Shown: positions 42,308 to 52,484, numbered from the stretch's first letter. The stretch is DNA of 64,000 nucleotides from Neiella litorisoli (GCF_014773395.1 NZ_JACXAF010000004.1:164832-228831); one strand, 5' to 3'. Notes: a model not told the origin generated them from the letters alone. Numbers and translations are program-made.

Positions 42308-43417
42308 ATGCAGTCAAATCGTTGGACCCAGCAAGCCATTCAGTTGATCGAAGCCGATTATCAACGCTCTGCCGATACCCACCTGATCAAACTCGATTTA
42401 CCACCAGCACTTAACGCCACGTTATACCTGAAAGATGAGTCGACTCACCCCACAGGCAGCCTCAAACACCGGCTAGCTCGGTCATTGTTTTTGTATGGTT
42501 TGGTCAATGGCTGGATCCGTCAAGATCGGCCCGTGATTGAAAGTTCTTCGGGCAGTACCGCGGTCTCAGAAGCTTACTTTGCGCGTTTGTTGGGACTGCC
42601 GTTTTACGCCGTGATGCCGGCTTGCACATCAAAACAAAAGATCCAGCAAATTGAGCACTATGGCGGCATTTGTCACTTAATTGAGCACAGCGATGTCTAT
42701 CAGGCTTCGCGCGATTTAGCCGCCAAACTTGACGGCCATTACATTGATCAATTTACTTATGCCGAGCGCGCCACAGACTGGCGCGGCAATAATAATGTTG
42801 CCGAATCCATGTTCCGCCAACTAAGCCTAGAGCCAAGCCCAGTGCCAGATTGGGTGGTGGTCAGTGCAGGAACCGGCGGCACCGCAGCAACGATTGGACG
42901 CCATATTCGCTATCAACAAATTAATAGCCGCTTGTGTGTTGCCGATCCGGAGAATTCGATGTTCTTCGATTACTTCATCAATGGCGATGATTCAATCACC
43001 ACCAACAAACAGCCACGCATTGAAGGAATTGGCAGACCTCGCGTTGAACCATCATTCATTCCAACCGTGGTCGATGAAATGATTCGAGTGCCAGATGCCG
43101 CATCCATCGCTACCATTCATGTGTTGGAGAAGTTGCTCAACCGCAAGGTTGGCGCTTCGACGGGCACTAACGTGTATGCCACATTGCAGCTGTTAGCGAG
43201 CATGCCGCAGCGGTCCGAGCCGATCAGCATGTTGAGCATGATTTGTGATGCCGGTGATCGTTACCTAGATACTTACTACAACCCCGAATGGCGGGCGGCC
43301 CAGCAAATCGATATTGCCGACTATCAACAAATCGTTGAGTCTATTTTGCTAGACGGTGTGTTCCCGAGTCATTTTGCGGCGCCCGACGCATTTGCATCGC
43401 AATCAACTGAGTCATAA
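42308..43417 (+). CDS. PLP-dependent cysteine synthase-family protein (possible L-cysteine desulfhydrase)
   Basis: Fold type II PLP enzyme, about 369 residues from the ATG at 42308; an upstream TTG (42272) gives a longer, less convincing N-terminus. The Schiff-base lysine sits in HPTGSLKHRLA, the substrate loop is ESSSGSTAVSEAYFARLLG, and the PLP-phosphate loop is SAGTGGTAATIGRH. Late in the protein, GASTGTNVYATLQLL is typical of the Cds1-like branch, which degrades cysteine to pyruvate, ammonia and sulfide, rather than of CysK/CysM. The exact reaction is not settled by sequence. It lies 96 bp after ubiT on the same strand and may be cotranscribed. Confidence 0.8.
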   Translation: MQSNRWTQQAIQLIEADYQRSADTHLIKLDLPPALNATLYLKDESTHPTGSLKHRLARSLFLYGLVNGWIRQDRPVIESSSGSTAVSEAYFARLLGLPFYAVMPACTSKQKIQQIEHYGGICHLIEHSDVYQASRDLAAKLDGHYIDQFTYAERATDWRGNNNVAESMFRQLSLEPSPVPDWVVVSAGTGGTAATIGRHIRYQQINSRLCVADPENSMFFDYFINGDDSITTNKQPRIEGIGRPRVEPSFIPTVVDEMIRVPDAASIATIHVLEKLLNRKVGASTGTNVYATLQLLASMPQRSEPISMLSMICDAGDRYLDTYYNPEWRAAQQIDIADYQQIVESILLDGVFPSHFAAPDAFASQSTES

Positions 43418-43601
43418 TCCGCTATCGACGTGAATGCTAGATTGCAGCAAGCTTTGTGAACTCAACACCAGAACGAGTCGCTACGAAGACTTGCCGACCA
43501 GCTATAGTTATTTGATTAGAGTGTAATTTGCTGAATCGCCACTGCCGTGTTGCGACAGCGATTGAAATCAATTCCTGCTTTGCTGCGATCGGCCTTGGAA
43601 C

Positions 43602-45623
43602 ATGCGTGATGCCATAAAACACTTTGCTATCAATGGTTGTCTATTAAGCGTTTGCTGTCCTTTTTCAGTAAGTGCCGATGACGTTGATGTGTTTGAGCTG
43701 TCGCTTGATGAGCTGCTGCAAGTAAAAATCACCACCAACACCCTAGACGAAAAAAGCGTTCAGACCATCCCTGCCCCTATCACTGTGTTCACTCGCAGCG
43801 ACATTGACTCATTGGGCGCTCGATATCTTCATGAAGTACTGGCATACGTGCCCGGTTATCAGGTCGCTCGTTATACCGTTCATCCTTACGAATACTCAGC
43901 AAGCGCAAGGGCTTTAAGCGATGGTTCTTCATCAAAAAAGATACTGTTTCTGCTTGACGGCCACGCAGTCAACGATCCTCGCTCTGGTAACTCCGTTAAC
44001 TTAGCGAACTTCTCGTTACACCATATTGAGCGCATTGAAGTGATCCGTGGCCCCGGTTCGTCAATCTACGGTAGTAATGCATTTACTGGCGTCATCAACC
44101 TCATTACCCGCCAATCAACGCCACAGGTATCGCTAGCCACAGGCAATGAACTCAATGGCGATTTGTTCGCCATGCACCGCATCGAGCAAGACAATTTCTC
44201 TATCGATTTCCAAGCCAACATTATCGATGCTGATGGCGATAGCTACCGCCTCGACGATACCTTCTCACCGGAGCAAATCGCCACATCCGATCCTTACTCG
44301 CAGTTTTCCTATCAGCTCAAGTTCACCGCTGGCTCGTCTTCACTGCTCTGGCATCACCGCCGATTGGATATGGACGACTTTTATCACTCCAGCCGAATTA
44401 GCAATCGTTACAACCAATCCCGATATGAGTCGATGTTTTTGCTAGCCGAACACGAATTAGTGTTGTTCGATACGTTGCAATCGACCCTTATCTTCGATGC
44501 GATTTACACGGATATCGAAAACAGCAATCAAAGCACTCCAGAAGGTGCGTTTGCAGCAATTAGTGAACCAGCCAGCGAGGATCCTCTTCACGGCACAGGT
44601 TATCTCGAATCAAATCGATTCAAACTGGGTTGGCATAACAACTGGCAAATCACCGAGCACAGCAATGCCCAATTCGGCATTGATTGGCAGCGCAGCGAAG
44701 AAACTCGTGCCGAGGGCTATACCAACTTCAGCGTTAATGATGTGTTGAATCAGAACATTCCTATCCGTTCGTATCCGGGCCGAGACAGTATGGTCAAAGT
44801 GGGCGCAGAGGATTCTGCAACGCTCTATGGTGCCTATGTTCAACTGCAAACCACTACTGGCGATTTTAACTGGATAGCGGGAGGACGATTAGATCACTAT
44901 CGCGATTTCGGTAGCCAATTTTCACCGCGTGTTGGCGCAGTCTACGTACCGTCATCAACATGGCAGTTCAAAGCGCTCTACGGCGAAGCATTCAGAGCGC
45001 CGGAATTGAGTGAAACAGGGCTGTTTTCTGGCATCAGCCGCGCTGGCAACCAAGATCTGGATAGTGAGAAAATAAAGACCTTTGATCTAATCGGTCAGTA
45101 CGTCGACACATCAATGATGATCACCATTAATGGTTTTTACAATCGTTACTCAGATCCCATCGTCAGTGCCGAAATAGATGGACGCACCAGCCTAATCAAC
45201 GGTGATGACGAACAAAGTAAGGGCGTTGAGGCGGAATTCATTTGGAGTGGCTGGCGTAATAGTCGAATGCGTCTGTCAGCAACTCATTTCTATGACTTGC
45301 CAGATTCAGCATTTCGCGAATCAGACACCTTGGCGAGTGTGCAACTCAACCAACAAATCAGCGATTTTCAACTTGGGCTCAGCGGTACTTATCGTTCAGA
45401 TCGCCAATCACTAACGAGTAGCGGTGACTTTATCAATATTGACGGCTATTGGTTATGGAACGCTCAGCTTCGGTACCTGTTCTCTTCTCAATGGGGACTA
45501 AGCTTGACTATAAATAATCTTGAGAACAAACAGCACATCAACCCATCCATTGCCGATGACTTAAACGGTGTGCACAACAAAGGGCGTCACTGGGTCGTTG
45601 AAGTCACACGATCGTTTGATTAG
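43602..45623 (+). CDS. TonB-dependent receptor, outer membrane
   Basis: 673 residues, smaller than the receptor in the polysaccharide locus and of the colicin/siderophore-receptor type. A signal peptide precedes SADDVDVFELSLDELLQVKITT, a TonB-box and linker region seen in a group of receptors with signalling neighbours. The plug includes SLGARYLHEVLAYVPGYQV, KKILFLLDGHAVNDPRSG, IERIEVIRGPGSSIYGSNAF and TGVINLIT. The barrel ends WVVEVTRSFD. The next gene starts 14 bp later and encodes a kinase with a periplasmic YfiR-like domain, so receptor occupancy may be relayed to it. Ligand unknown. Confidence 0.9.
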   Translation: MRDAIKHFAINGCLLSVCCPFSVSADDVDVFELSLDELLQVKITTNTLDEKSVQTIPAPITVFTRSDIDSLGARYLHEVLAYVPGYQVARYTVHPYEYSASARALSDGSSSKKILFLLDGHAVNDPRSGNSVNLANFSLHHIERIEVIRGPGSSIYGSNAFTGVINLITRQSTPQVSLATGNELNGDLFAMHRIEQDNFSIDFQANIIDADGDSYRLDDTFSPEQIATSDPYSQFSYQLKFTAGSSSLLWHHRRLDMDDFYHSSRISNRYNQSRYESMFLLAEHELVLFDTLQSTLIFDAIYTDIENSNQSTPEGAFAAISEPASEDPLHGTGYLESNRFKLGWHNNWQITEHSNAQFGIDWQRSEETRAEGYTNFSVNDVLNQNIPIRSYPGRDSMVKVGAEDSATLYGAYVQLQTTTGDFNWIAGGRLDHYRDFGSQFSPRVGAVYVPSSTWQFKALYGEAFRAPELSETGLFSGISRAGNQDLDSEKIKTFDLIGQYVDTSMMITINGFYNRYSDPIVSAEIDGRTSLINGDDEQSKGVEAEFIWSGWRNSRMRLSATHFYDLPDSAFRESDTLASVQLNQQISDFQLGLSGTYRSDRQSLTSSGDFINIDGYWLWNAQLRYLFSSQWGLSLTINNLENKQHINPSIADDLNGVHNKGRHWVVEVTRSFD

Positions 45624-45636
45624 TTAGCAAACAGTT

Positions 45637-47583
45637 ATGAAGCGAGTTTTTTTTCAAGTAGTACTGATAGCGTTAATGCAGTTGGCGGTCCGAGACGTTC
45701 ATGGTGCGATCAATGAGTCGGATGTCAAGGCAGCGCTGGTCGCAAAGTTTACTGAATTTGTTAGCTGGCCGGGCAACCCGCAACCGCTTGTAATTGGCTA
45801 TCTTGGCGACGATGAAGCGCTTTGGCTGAGTTTGGATAAATTGGCCAACAAATCATCTCGCCAGCAACAATTTAGCCTCAACCGGCTACGCAGCATTAAT
45901 GATATTCATTCGCCCCATATACTCGTTGTCGCCAGCAGCCACAACAATGACGTGGCCCGAATCAACCGAAAAATCAGCCAATCACCAACCTTGCTGATCA
46001 CGGAAGACTTGGTTGACCAAACCCAGATAGGGATTAATTTCACCACCACGGAGCAGAACACCATTTCGTTTAACCTCAACCGCTACAACTTGGTGTATCA
46101 GGGGTTATCAGTCAACCAACAGATTGTTCTACTTGGCGGCTCAGAAATTGATGTAGCGACCATGGTACGAGAAATGGCGCTTAGGTTGTCCGAATCGAGC
46201 GACTTGATTGCAAAACTCAATCAACGGGTACAGCAACTCGATGAATCGGTCGCTCAACGCCAAAGCGCATTAAACAATAAGGAACGCCTGCTGACCGAGA
46301 AAAACCAACAGCTTCAACAAATCAATAAGGATTTTGACAAAGCGTCTAGCAAGCTTCTGCAACTAGAAACAACCGTTGGCGATCTCAACCAAGCACTAAA
46401 CCATGAGCGCCAACAGCTCGATGAAACGGCTCTGTTACTTGGCGATAAACGACAGGAGCTGGAACGAAAACAAAGCGAACTGGCGCAGATATCAATCGAC
46501 AAAACGGCACTCACTGAACAAATCGAAGCCAATCAGACTCTCATTGAGCAACAACAATCGGTACTAGCAGAGCTAGAACAAACAGTGGTTGAATCGACCA
46601 CGGCATTAGACGTCCAAAGCGATTTGTTAGAAAGGCAGTCGACCGCTCTGGTGCTAGCTATCGTGGGACTACTTATGATTGCATCGTTTGCTGCTCTGCT
46701 ATGGCGATTAGCAAAGCGAAAGCAAGTGATGAATCGATTGTTGGAGCAAAAGAATGCTCAATTAGCAGAGGTCAACACCGAGCTTTTGACGGCCCAACAA
46801 CAGTTAGTCGAAGCGCAAAAAATGGCCTCCCTGGCGAAACTCGTCGCGGGTATCGCCCATGAGATCAATACACCACTCGGCGTGGCCATTACTGCGACAA
46901 CCTATTTATCTCAAACTACCGAAAAGCTGCTAAAAGATTTCCAATCCAATGCATTAAAGCGTTCTTCCTTGCAAGCGTCATTAGACGGCCAACTATCGGC
47001 GGCCGAAATGGCAACGAATAGTCTCAATAGAGCTGCGGAACTCGTCAACACCTTCAAACAAGTATCACTGGCGCAAATCAAAGAAACGCCCAAACAGTTT
47101 GCATTGCTGCCATTTATCGAGCAGACCGTTAAGCAATTTCATCGTGAATTTAAACAACAACGGGTGGCAGTCAAGGTTTGCTGCGACACCAACGACATTG
47201 AATTGGTGAGTTATCCTGGGTTGCTCTCGCAAGTGCTCACTAGCTTAGCGAGCAATTCAGCTATTCATGGCTTCGAGCAGACCCAAGACCCAGAGATCAC
47301 GATTTCTGTCAGCAGCGACGACTTGGGGGTTCACATTCACTATGCCGATAATGGTTCAGGTATTGCTCAGGAAATTCACGGGGAAATCTTCGAGCCGTTT
47401 TTCACCACGAATCGACAAGCCGGCAGCACTGGCTTAGGGCTGCATATTTGCTTCAATTTAGTCACCCACAAAATGCAAGGCACGATCAACTGTTTATCGA
47501 GCGATCAAGGTGCGCTATTTGCAATACACCTGCCCCATACAATTAGCGAGAGTCAGGAGCTACCAGCTCAAACCGCTAACTAG
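45637..47583 (+). CDS. Sensor histidine kinase with periplasmic YfiR-like domain
   Basis: Membrane sensor kinase of 648 residues. Signal peptide (1-23), then a YfiR/DUF4154-like periplasmic domain (about 26-180; VKAALVAKFTEFVSWPG, ILVVASSHNN, NLVYQGLSVNQQIVLLGG). A long periplasmic coiled coil (about 185-335) leads to one membrane helix (about 343-365). A cytoplasmic coiled coil leads to the H-box MASLAKLVAGIAHEINTPLG, with the phosphoacceptor His near residue 408. The HATPase domain follows, with the N-box SLASNSAIHG, G1 DNGSGIAQ and G2 GSTGLGLHICFN. No receiver is attached and no response regulator is adjacent. YfiR normally represses a diguanylate cyclase; here the module is fused directly to a kinase behind a TonB receptor. 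Confidence 0.88.
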   Translation: MKRVFFQVVLIALMQLAVRDVHGAINESDVKAALVAKFTEFVSWPGNPQPLVIGYLGDDEALWLSLDKLANKSSRQQQFSLNRLRSINDIHSPHILVVASSHNNDVARINRKISQSPTLLITEDLVDQTQIGINFTTTEQNTISFNLNRYNLVYQGLSVNQQIVLLGGSEIDVATMVREMALRLSESSDLIAKLNQRVQQLDESVAQRQSALNNKERLLTEKNQQLQQINKDFDKASSKLLQLETTVGDLNQALNHERQQLDETALLLGDKRQELERKQSELAQISIDKTALTEQIEANQTLIEQQQSVLAELEQTVVESTTALDVQSDLLERQSTALVLAIVGLLMIASFAALLWRLAKRKQVMNRLLEQKNAQLAEVNTELLTAQQQLVEAQKMASLAKLVAGIAHEINTPLGVAITATTYLSQTTEKLLKDFQSNALKRSSLQASLDGQLSAAEMATNSLNRAAELVNTFKQVSLAQIKETPKQFALLPFIEQTVKQFHREFKQQRVAVKVCCDTNDIELVSYPGLLSQVLTSLASNSAIHGFEQTQDPEITISVSSDDLGVHIHYADNGSGIAQEIHGEIFEPFFTTNRQAGSTGLGLHICFNLVTHKMQGTINCLSSDQGALFAIHLPHTISESQELPAQTAN

Positions 47584-47978
47584 CCGTTAAATGCTTGCGG
47601 ATGTTGTTGTCCTGAATCCGCTATTTGCTCCCAGCTGGCTTTTGAATCAACCCAAATATGATGGGCGACGTTGAGATCATCAGCCCCTTCTGACAGCAAA
47701 CCGACCGGCACGTACATTCGCTTACTATCATTGGCACCAGGTAACGACGAACCACAGTGACAACAAAAGCTGGTTTGCCAATCGTGCTCCGGTTTGTGCC
47801 AAGTTTTGATGGCAGTTTGGCCGCTGAGCCAATGGAAATCGTCATTGGCAACTACAATCACCGCAATGCCACCGCTGCCGGTGGCTTTGCGACAGATAGA
47901 GCAGTGACAAATGTAGACATCGTTAGTTTCAGCGGTTATTTCGAAACTGACGGTGCCGCAATTACATTCGCCTTTCAT
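47580..47978 (-). CDS. GFA-family zinc protein (glutathione-dependent formaldehyde-activating enzyme-like)
   Basis: 132 residues, CENP-V/GFA fold. Zinc-binding cysteines are clear: GECNCGTVSF at the start, CHCSICRKATG in the middle and FCCHCGSS later. Members are annotated as S-hydroxymethylglutathione synthases, though most have no proven activity, so a general zinc or thiol-binding role is equally possible. Its stop codon shares CTAG with the stop of the sensor kinase, a 3-4 bp tail-to-tail overlap. It follows ydiJ by 25 bp on the same strand and may be the last gene of that unit. Confidence 0.88.
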   Translation of the reverse strand: MKGECNCGTVSFEITAETNDVYICHCSICRKATGSGGIAVIVVANDDFHWLSGQTAIKTWHKPEHDWQTSFCCHCGSSLPGANDSKRMYVPVGLLSEGADDLNVAHHIWVDSKASWEQIADSGQQHPQAFNG

Positions 47979-48003
47979 TTGATCTTCCTTGGTTATTCAG
48001 TCG

Positions 48004-51000
48004 TTACACTTGGACTAATTCGAGTAACGCTTCGACTGGGTGCTTGGGTTTAAAGCCTTCCATCCGCTTCACTTGTGAGCGACAGCTATAGCCGGTCGAC
48101 AACACTTGATGTTGCGGCGTTTGCGCCATCGGTTCGGCCCAGCTCATGGCATACAACTCTTTGCTGTTTTGCTGATTTGGCGCTTCGTGGCCATAGGTAC
48201 CGGCCATGCCACAACAACCAACCGGCTGATTTTTCACCTCACCGCCAAAGTGGCTGAAGATTTTTTGCCAATCGCCATGGGTGGTCGGCAGATAAGATTT
48301 TTCAGTACAGTGGGCGAACAAGGTATAGCTTTTGTTCGATGGCGCTTGCGCTGGCAAAGCAGACAATTGTGGTAGCAACCACTCTTGCAACAGCATGACG
48401 TTAAACTCGCCACGGGCATCACCCAACGCATGCTTGTATTCATCGCGATAGGTCATCACCAAAGCTGGATCGAGGCCAATCATGGGTAAATCGAGTGCGT
48501 GGAGTTCATTGAGAAACGCCGCGGCGTCGGCAGCTGTTTTCGCAAACGCCGACAAGAAGCCTTTGATATGCTGCGGTTTACCATTGGGTTTGAATGGCAA
48601 CAACACCGGCTGCTTACCCATCGCGGAAATAAACTGCACCAGCGCTTCGACCACTTGGGCATCGTAATAAGTGGTAAACGGATCTTGAACGATTAATACC
48701 AGCTCTTTGCGAACCTCAGCTGACAATGATTTGATTTCATCAAGTTCAAACGCCAGCGCGGCGTTGTGATGCAAACGCTGTTTCAACGTCGGTACTGACA
48801 GTAATGGTAAATCCACCATCCCGATGGTCTTTTCACTCAGCCAGCTGGTGAGCGAATTGCCAACCACTGCGTTGGCTAATCGAGGCGCTTTGGCCATCAG
48901 TGGCGTGTACCACTCTGAGGTGGCAATCACGTAATCCCGCATCGGCCTCTGATAGCGCTGATAGTAAAGATTCATGAAGCGCGCGCGGAAGGTTGGCACA
49001 TCAACGTTAATTGGGCACGCCGTGGTACAGGCCTTACAAGCCAAGCAGCCCTTCATGGCATCCATGACTTCATGGTTAAAGTCATCGCTGGCAGGCTCGA
49101 AAAAGCTCCGCTTCCACTTGGCGAATGTCGCTTTCGCTTGTGCCGTTAAAGAGCTGGCTTGCTGCTCTAAGGTTGTAGGATCAGCTCCGAGTTCGGTCAC
49201 TTGTCGCAGCCATTCGCGCATCAACCCAGCGCGCCCTTTGGGGCTATGACGGCGATCAGCGGTGACCTTGTATGACGGGCACATTGGCGAAGTGACATCA
49301 TAGTTAAAGCACAAGCCATTGCCGTTACAATCGACGCTTTGGGTAAAGCTATCGCGGACATTCACTGGGATCTGTCGGTCATAACCACCGCGTTTCTTGG
49401 CATCAACCGACACTAGCTGTTCATCGGAGTCAAACGGTGTCGCAATTTTGCCTGGGTTCATTCGGTTCAGGGGATCGAACGCGCCTTTGATTTTGCGCAG
49501 CTCGCTAAACAACTGCTCGCCAAAAAACTCAGGGCCGTATTCTGAGCGATACCCTTTGCCGTGCTCGCCCCACATCAAACCGCGATACTTGGCGGTCAAT
49601 GCGACAACTTGATCAGAAATCTGGCGCAGCAGCACTTCTTGCTCTGGATCGCACATATCCATTGCTGGGCGAACATGCAGTACGCCCGCATCAACGTGAC
49701 CAAACATGCCGTATTGCAGATCATGAGAATCGAGCAAGGCACGAAACTCCATAATGAAGTCGGCTAAATTTTCCGGCGGCACACAGGTATCTTCGGCAAA
49801 AGCAATTGGCTTGCGACTGCCTTTGGCTTTGCCCAGCAATCCCACGGCCTTTTTGCGCATGCCATAAATGCGGTTAATGCTCGCCAAATCACAGGTGAGC
49901 TGATAACCAATCACGCCCGCTTCTTGTTTGGCGATCATGTCATCAAGCTTGGCTGTCAGTGCGGCAACTTTCTGTTGATGGGCTTGCTCGTCTTGGTCGG
50001 CATACTCGACCATGTTGAGCCCCTGCATATCATGACCAGGGACATCTTCAATCAGATCACTGACCGAATGCCACACCACGTCTTGCCGCGCCAGATTTAA
50101 CACTTTTGAATCGACGGTCTCAACGCTAGTCGCGTTGGCTTCGACCATAGCCGGTGCATTGCGCAGCGCAGCTTCAAAGTCTGAATATTTGACGTTCACT
50201 AGGGTGCGGATTTTGGGTAACGGTGTGATGTTGAACTTGGCTTCACAAACAAATGCCAGCGAACCTTCGGAGCCTGCAATCAGGCGCCCAACATCAACCA
50301 GCTCTTGCTCCCAATCAATGGCGTGTTTGAGATCATAGCCAGTTAAGAAGCGATTGAGTGGCGGAAAGGTCTGATCGATTAGCTCTCGTTGCTGCTCGCA
50401 GCTTGCCAGCACTTGCCGATAAACCTGCGCTTCGGAGCCCTCGCCAGCCGCTTTTTGCCGCGCTTCAGCAAGCGACATGGCGTGAGTTTCAAGCAGTGAG
50501 CCATCAGCAAGTACGGCTTTCACCGCCAGCAAATGATCACTTGTTTTGCCGTAAACCAACGAGCCCTGGCCGGATGCATCGGTGTTAATCATGCCACCAA
50601 CGGTGGCGCGGTTTGACGTTGATAAATCGGGCGCAAAGAAGAAGCCATGAGGCCGCAAAGCATCATTGAGCTTATCTTTGACCAAGCCACCTTGGACGGT
50701 CACCCAACTCTGCTCTGGGTTCACTTCAATCACTTGATTCATGTGCCGCGATAAATCGACTACCAATCCGGGCGTCAGCGATTGTCCATTAGTGCCAGTA
50801 CCGCCTCCACGAGGACCAAAACGAACGGCATCAAACTCCGCTCGAGAAGCGACTTTTCCGACCAATTGCACGTCAGCGGTTGAGCGCGGGAATACAGCCG
50901 CTTGTGGCAGCTGTTGATAGACACTGTTGTCCGTCGCCAAACTCAGACGGGCACCAAAACTAGTTTCTATGTCGCCACTAAATCCGGCCTTTTTCAATTC

Positions 51001-51075
51001 GTCGAGATAACGAATATAGATAGGCTCAACAGATGCCTGAGGCGGCAAATAAGGGATGGTGGTTTGATCGGACAC
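48004..51075 (-). CDS. ydiJ: YdiJ-type FAD/Fe-S D-2-hydroxyacid dehydrogenase
   Basis: 1,023 residues, close to the E. coli YdiJ length (about 1,018). The FAD_binding_4 domain is at about 50-200 (AAVFPRSTADVQLV, FGPRGGGTGTNGQSLTPG, VGGMINTDASGQGSL). An FAD-linked oxidase C domain covers about 220-560 (FGHVDAGVLHVRPAMDM, WGEHGKGYRSEYGPEFFG). An Fe-S region contains CNGNGLCFNYDVTSPMCPSY and CLACKACTTACPINV. A C-terminal CCG-like domain ends NQPVGCCGMAGTYGHE and STGYSCRSQVKRM. YdiJ is reported to oxidise D-2-hydroxyglutarate and relatives; the substrate here is assumed by homology. Upstream is astE, downstream the GFA gene. Confidence 0.93.
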   Translation of the reverse strand: MSDQTTIPYLPPQASVEPIYIRYLDELKKAGFSGDIETSFGARLSLATDNSVYQQLPQAAVFPRSTADVQLVGKVASRAEFDAVRFGPRGGGTGTNGQSLTPGLVVDLSRHMNQVIEVNPEQSWVTVQGGLVKDKLNDALRPHGFFFAPDLSTSNRATVGGMINTDASGQGSLVYGKTSDHLLAVKAVLADGSLLETHAMSLAEARQKAAGEGSEAQVYRQVLASCEQQRELIDQTFPPLNRFLTGYDLKHAIDWEQELVDVGRLIAGSEGSLAFVCEAKFNITPLPKIRTLVNVKYSDFEAALRNAPAMVEANATSVETVDSKVLNLARQDVVWHSVSDLIEDVPGHDMQGLNMVEYADQDEQAHQQKVAALTAKLDDMIAKQEAGVIGYQLTCDLASINRIYGMRKKAVGLLGKAKGSRKPIAFAEDTCVPPENLADFIMEFRALLDSHDLQYGMFGHVDAGVLHVRPAMDMCDPEQEVLLRQISDQVVALTAKYRGLMWGEHGKGYRSEYGPEFFGEQLFSELRKIKGAFDPLNRMNPGKIATPFDSDEQLVSVDAKKRGGYDRQIPVNVRDSFTQSVDCNGNGLCFNYDVTSPMCPSYKVTADRRHSPKGRAGLMREWLRQVTELGADPTTLEQQASSLTAQAKATFAKWKRSFFEPASDDFNHEVMDAMKGCLACKACTTACPINVDVPTFRARFMNLYYQRYQRPMRDYVIATSEWYTPLMAKAPRLANAVVGNSLTSWLSEKTIGMVDLPLLSVPTLKQRLHHNAALAFELDEIKSLSAEVRKELVLIVQDPFTTYYDAQVVEALVQFISAMGKQPVLLPFKPNGKPQHIKGFLSAFAKTAADAAAFLNELHALDLPMIGLDPALVMTYRDEYKHALGDARGEFNVMLLQEWLLPQLSALPAQAPSNKSYTLFAHCTEKSYLPTTHGDWQKIFSHFGGEVKNQPVGCCGMAGTYGHEAPNQQNSKELYAMSWAEPMAQTPQHQVLSTGYSCRSQVKRMEGFKPKHPVEALLELVQV

Positions 51076-51222
51076 GAAGGCACTCCAGCAGTCATGTTGG
51101 AAACATGTTCAATTGCGGTATTGGCGCAGGCCAACACCGGCGAAAAATCAGGCGCACAATCTAGCAAATACGCTGCTTTTTCACCAGTGTTACGGCCACA
51201 GGCCGGAGTAGATCAACAGGCT

Positions 51223-52242
51223 CTAGTCAGTCAAGATAGATGGCGCAGACTGGATCACGGTTAGCAGTGCCCGTTGGCCGACTGCGACTTTACGGTTTGG
51301 AAACACGATAGCTTCGCCATCATGTTCGGCAACAATCTCTTCATTGCCATCTTGAGCAAGTTGCTGACCTTTTTTGAAACGGCTGAAATTGGCCAAATCG
51401 TCGGCAAATGATAAGGAGAACTCCTGATGTTGCCGATGAATGGCGCGGGTAACGCGGAAAAGTTTAATGCGCTGCTCATCCAACTGTGGCGTTGGCCACA
51501 GGCCATAGAGCATTGCTTCGAGCAAGCGCTTCAGCGGCTCAAGCTTGCTCATGTCATTGCCACCAAACGGCTTCACTTTGCCCAACTCCACGGTAAAGGC
51601 TTCGGCCTGATGATAACAGTGACTGTAGTGGCTAAACGTGCTGGCAGGGGCATGGGATAACAGCACGGTATCAACATCGGCTGCTTGTAAGCGGGCGACA
51701 GCGTTACGGCTAAAGCCTTCGGGGCTATGAGGATAAACAGCGAAAAATGGATGCTTTGAGTCACGAATGGCGGTGTGCAAGTCGTAATGGACGCGGCGTT
51801 GATGGGGCGCCGCTAAGCTAAAGAACTCATCGATAGCCCGCATTAAGTCGCTAGCTCGGCGTTGTTCAGGGTTTTGCGGTTTGGCTTGTTTGTATTGCGG
51901 GCTGAATAAACGATTCAAGTTTTCATCAACGAATCGACTGCCATTCACCACCGCTTTCGGGTTACCAAGAATAAATAGTACCCTCGCCTGTAGCCGGCGC
52001 GGTGTTTCCGACAACTGCTTGGCCATGGCAACCAATAATTCAATCGGTGCCGTTTCATTGCCATGAATACCACAAGACAACACAATGGCGCGATCGCAGT
52101 TACGGCTGTCGGCAGGTTTTAACGGCTCTACCCGCAAAATACCGTCATCCAGCCACTGCCAAAGATTCATGTCATCCTGCCACGATTCGCCTGGAGTCAT
52201 CTCATGGCCTAACGTGGCTTCCAACAAATCAAATGCCTTCAT
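51223..52242 (-). CDS. astE: Succinylglutamate desuccinylase
   Basis: Zinc hydrolase that performs the last step of the arginine succinyltransferase pathway, converting N-succinylglutamate to succinate and glutamate. 339 residues, normal length. The zinc motif SCGIHGNETAPIELL is present, followed by RFVDENLNRLF, VHYDLHTAIRDSKHPFF and a glutamate in AFTVELGKVKPFG, matching the AstE/AspA fold. astA, astB, astC and astD are not nearby, so either they are elsewhere or the enzyme serves another acyl-amino acid. A stand-alone location next to ydiJ and rnb is therefore worth noting. Starts with ATG at 52242, divergent from rnb. Confidence 0.93.
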   Translation of the reverse strand: MKAFDLLEATLGHEMTPGESWQDDMNLWQWLDDGILRVEPLKPADSRNCDRAIVLSCGIHGNETAPIELLVAMAKQLSETPRRLQARVLFILGNPKAVVNGSRFVDENLNRLFSPQYKQAKPQNPEQRRASDLMRAIDEFFSLAAPHQRRVHYDLHTAIRDSKHPFFAVYPHSPEGFSRNAVARLQAADVDTVLLSHAPASTFSHYSHCYHQAEAFTVELGKVKPFGGNDMSKLEPLKRLLEAMLYGLWPTPQLDEQRIKLFRVTRAIHRQHQEFSLSFADDLANFSRFKKGQQLAQDGNEEIVAEHDGEAIVFPNRKVAVGQRALLTVIQSAPSILTD

Positions 52243-52436
52243 GATTTGTTCATCCTCTCACTTGGGTGGGCAGATATTGATCCATCGTTGCTGATTCGTT
52301 TAAGCAAGCCCTATGTATGTTACACCAAAGTCACCATGGCGATGGCATCTTGCTAAATGATTGGCGATTTGCCTGTAACGCGCCAATGACAAGCAAAATT
52401 CATCTGCCGATGCTTTCAGCCCCGCCCGCATAACGG

Positions 52437-52442
52437 TATAGT
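52437..52442 (+). promoter_or_regulatory. Possible -10 for rnb
   Basis: TATAGT with TTTCAG 17 bp upstream (52414-52419), 43 bp before the rnb ATG. Reasonable sigma-70 geometry with a weak -35. Confidence 0.35.
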
Positions 52443-52484
52443 TGCGCCTTTGACCGAAACCAATAGCAACAAAGCTGTAGCCAC

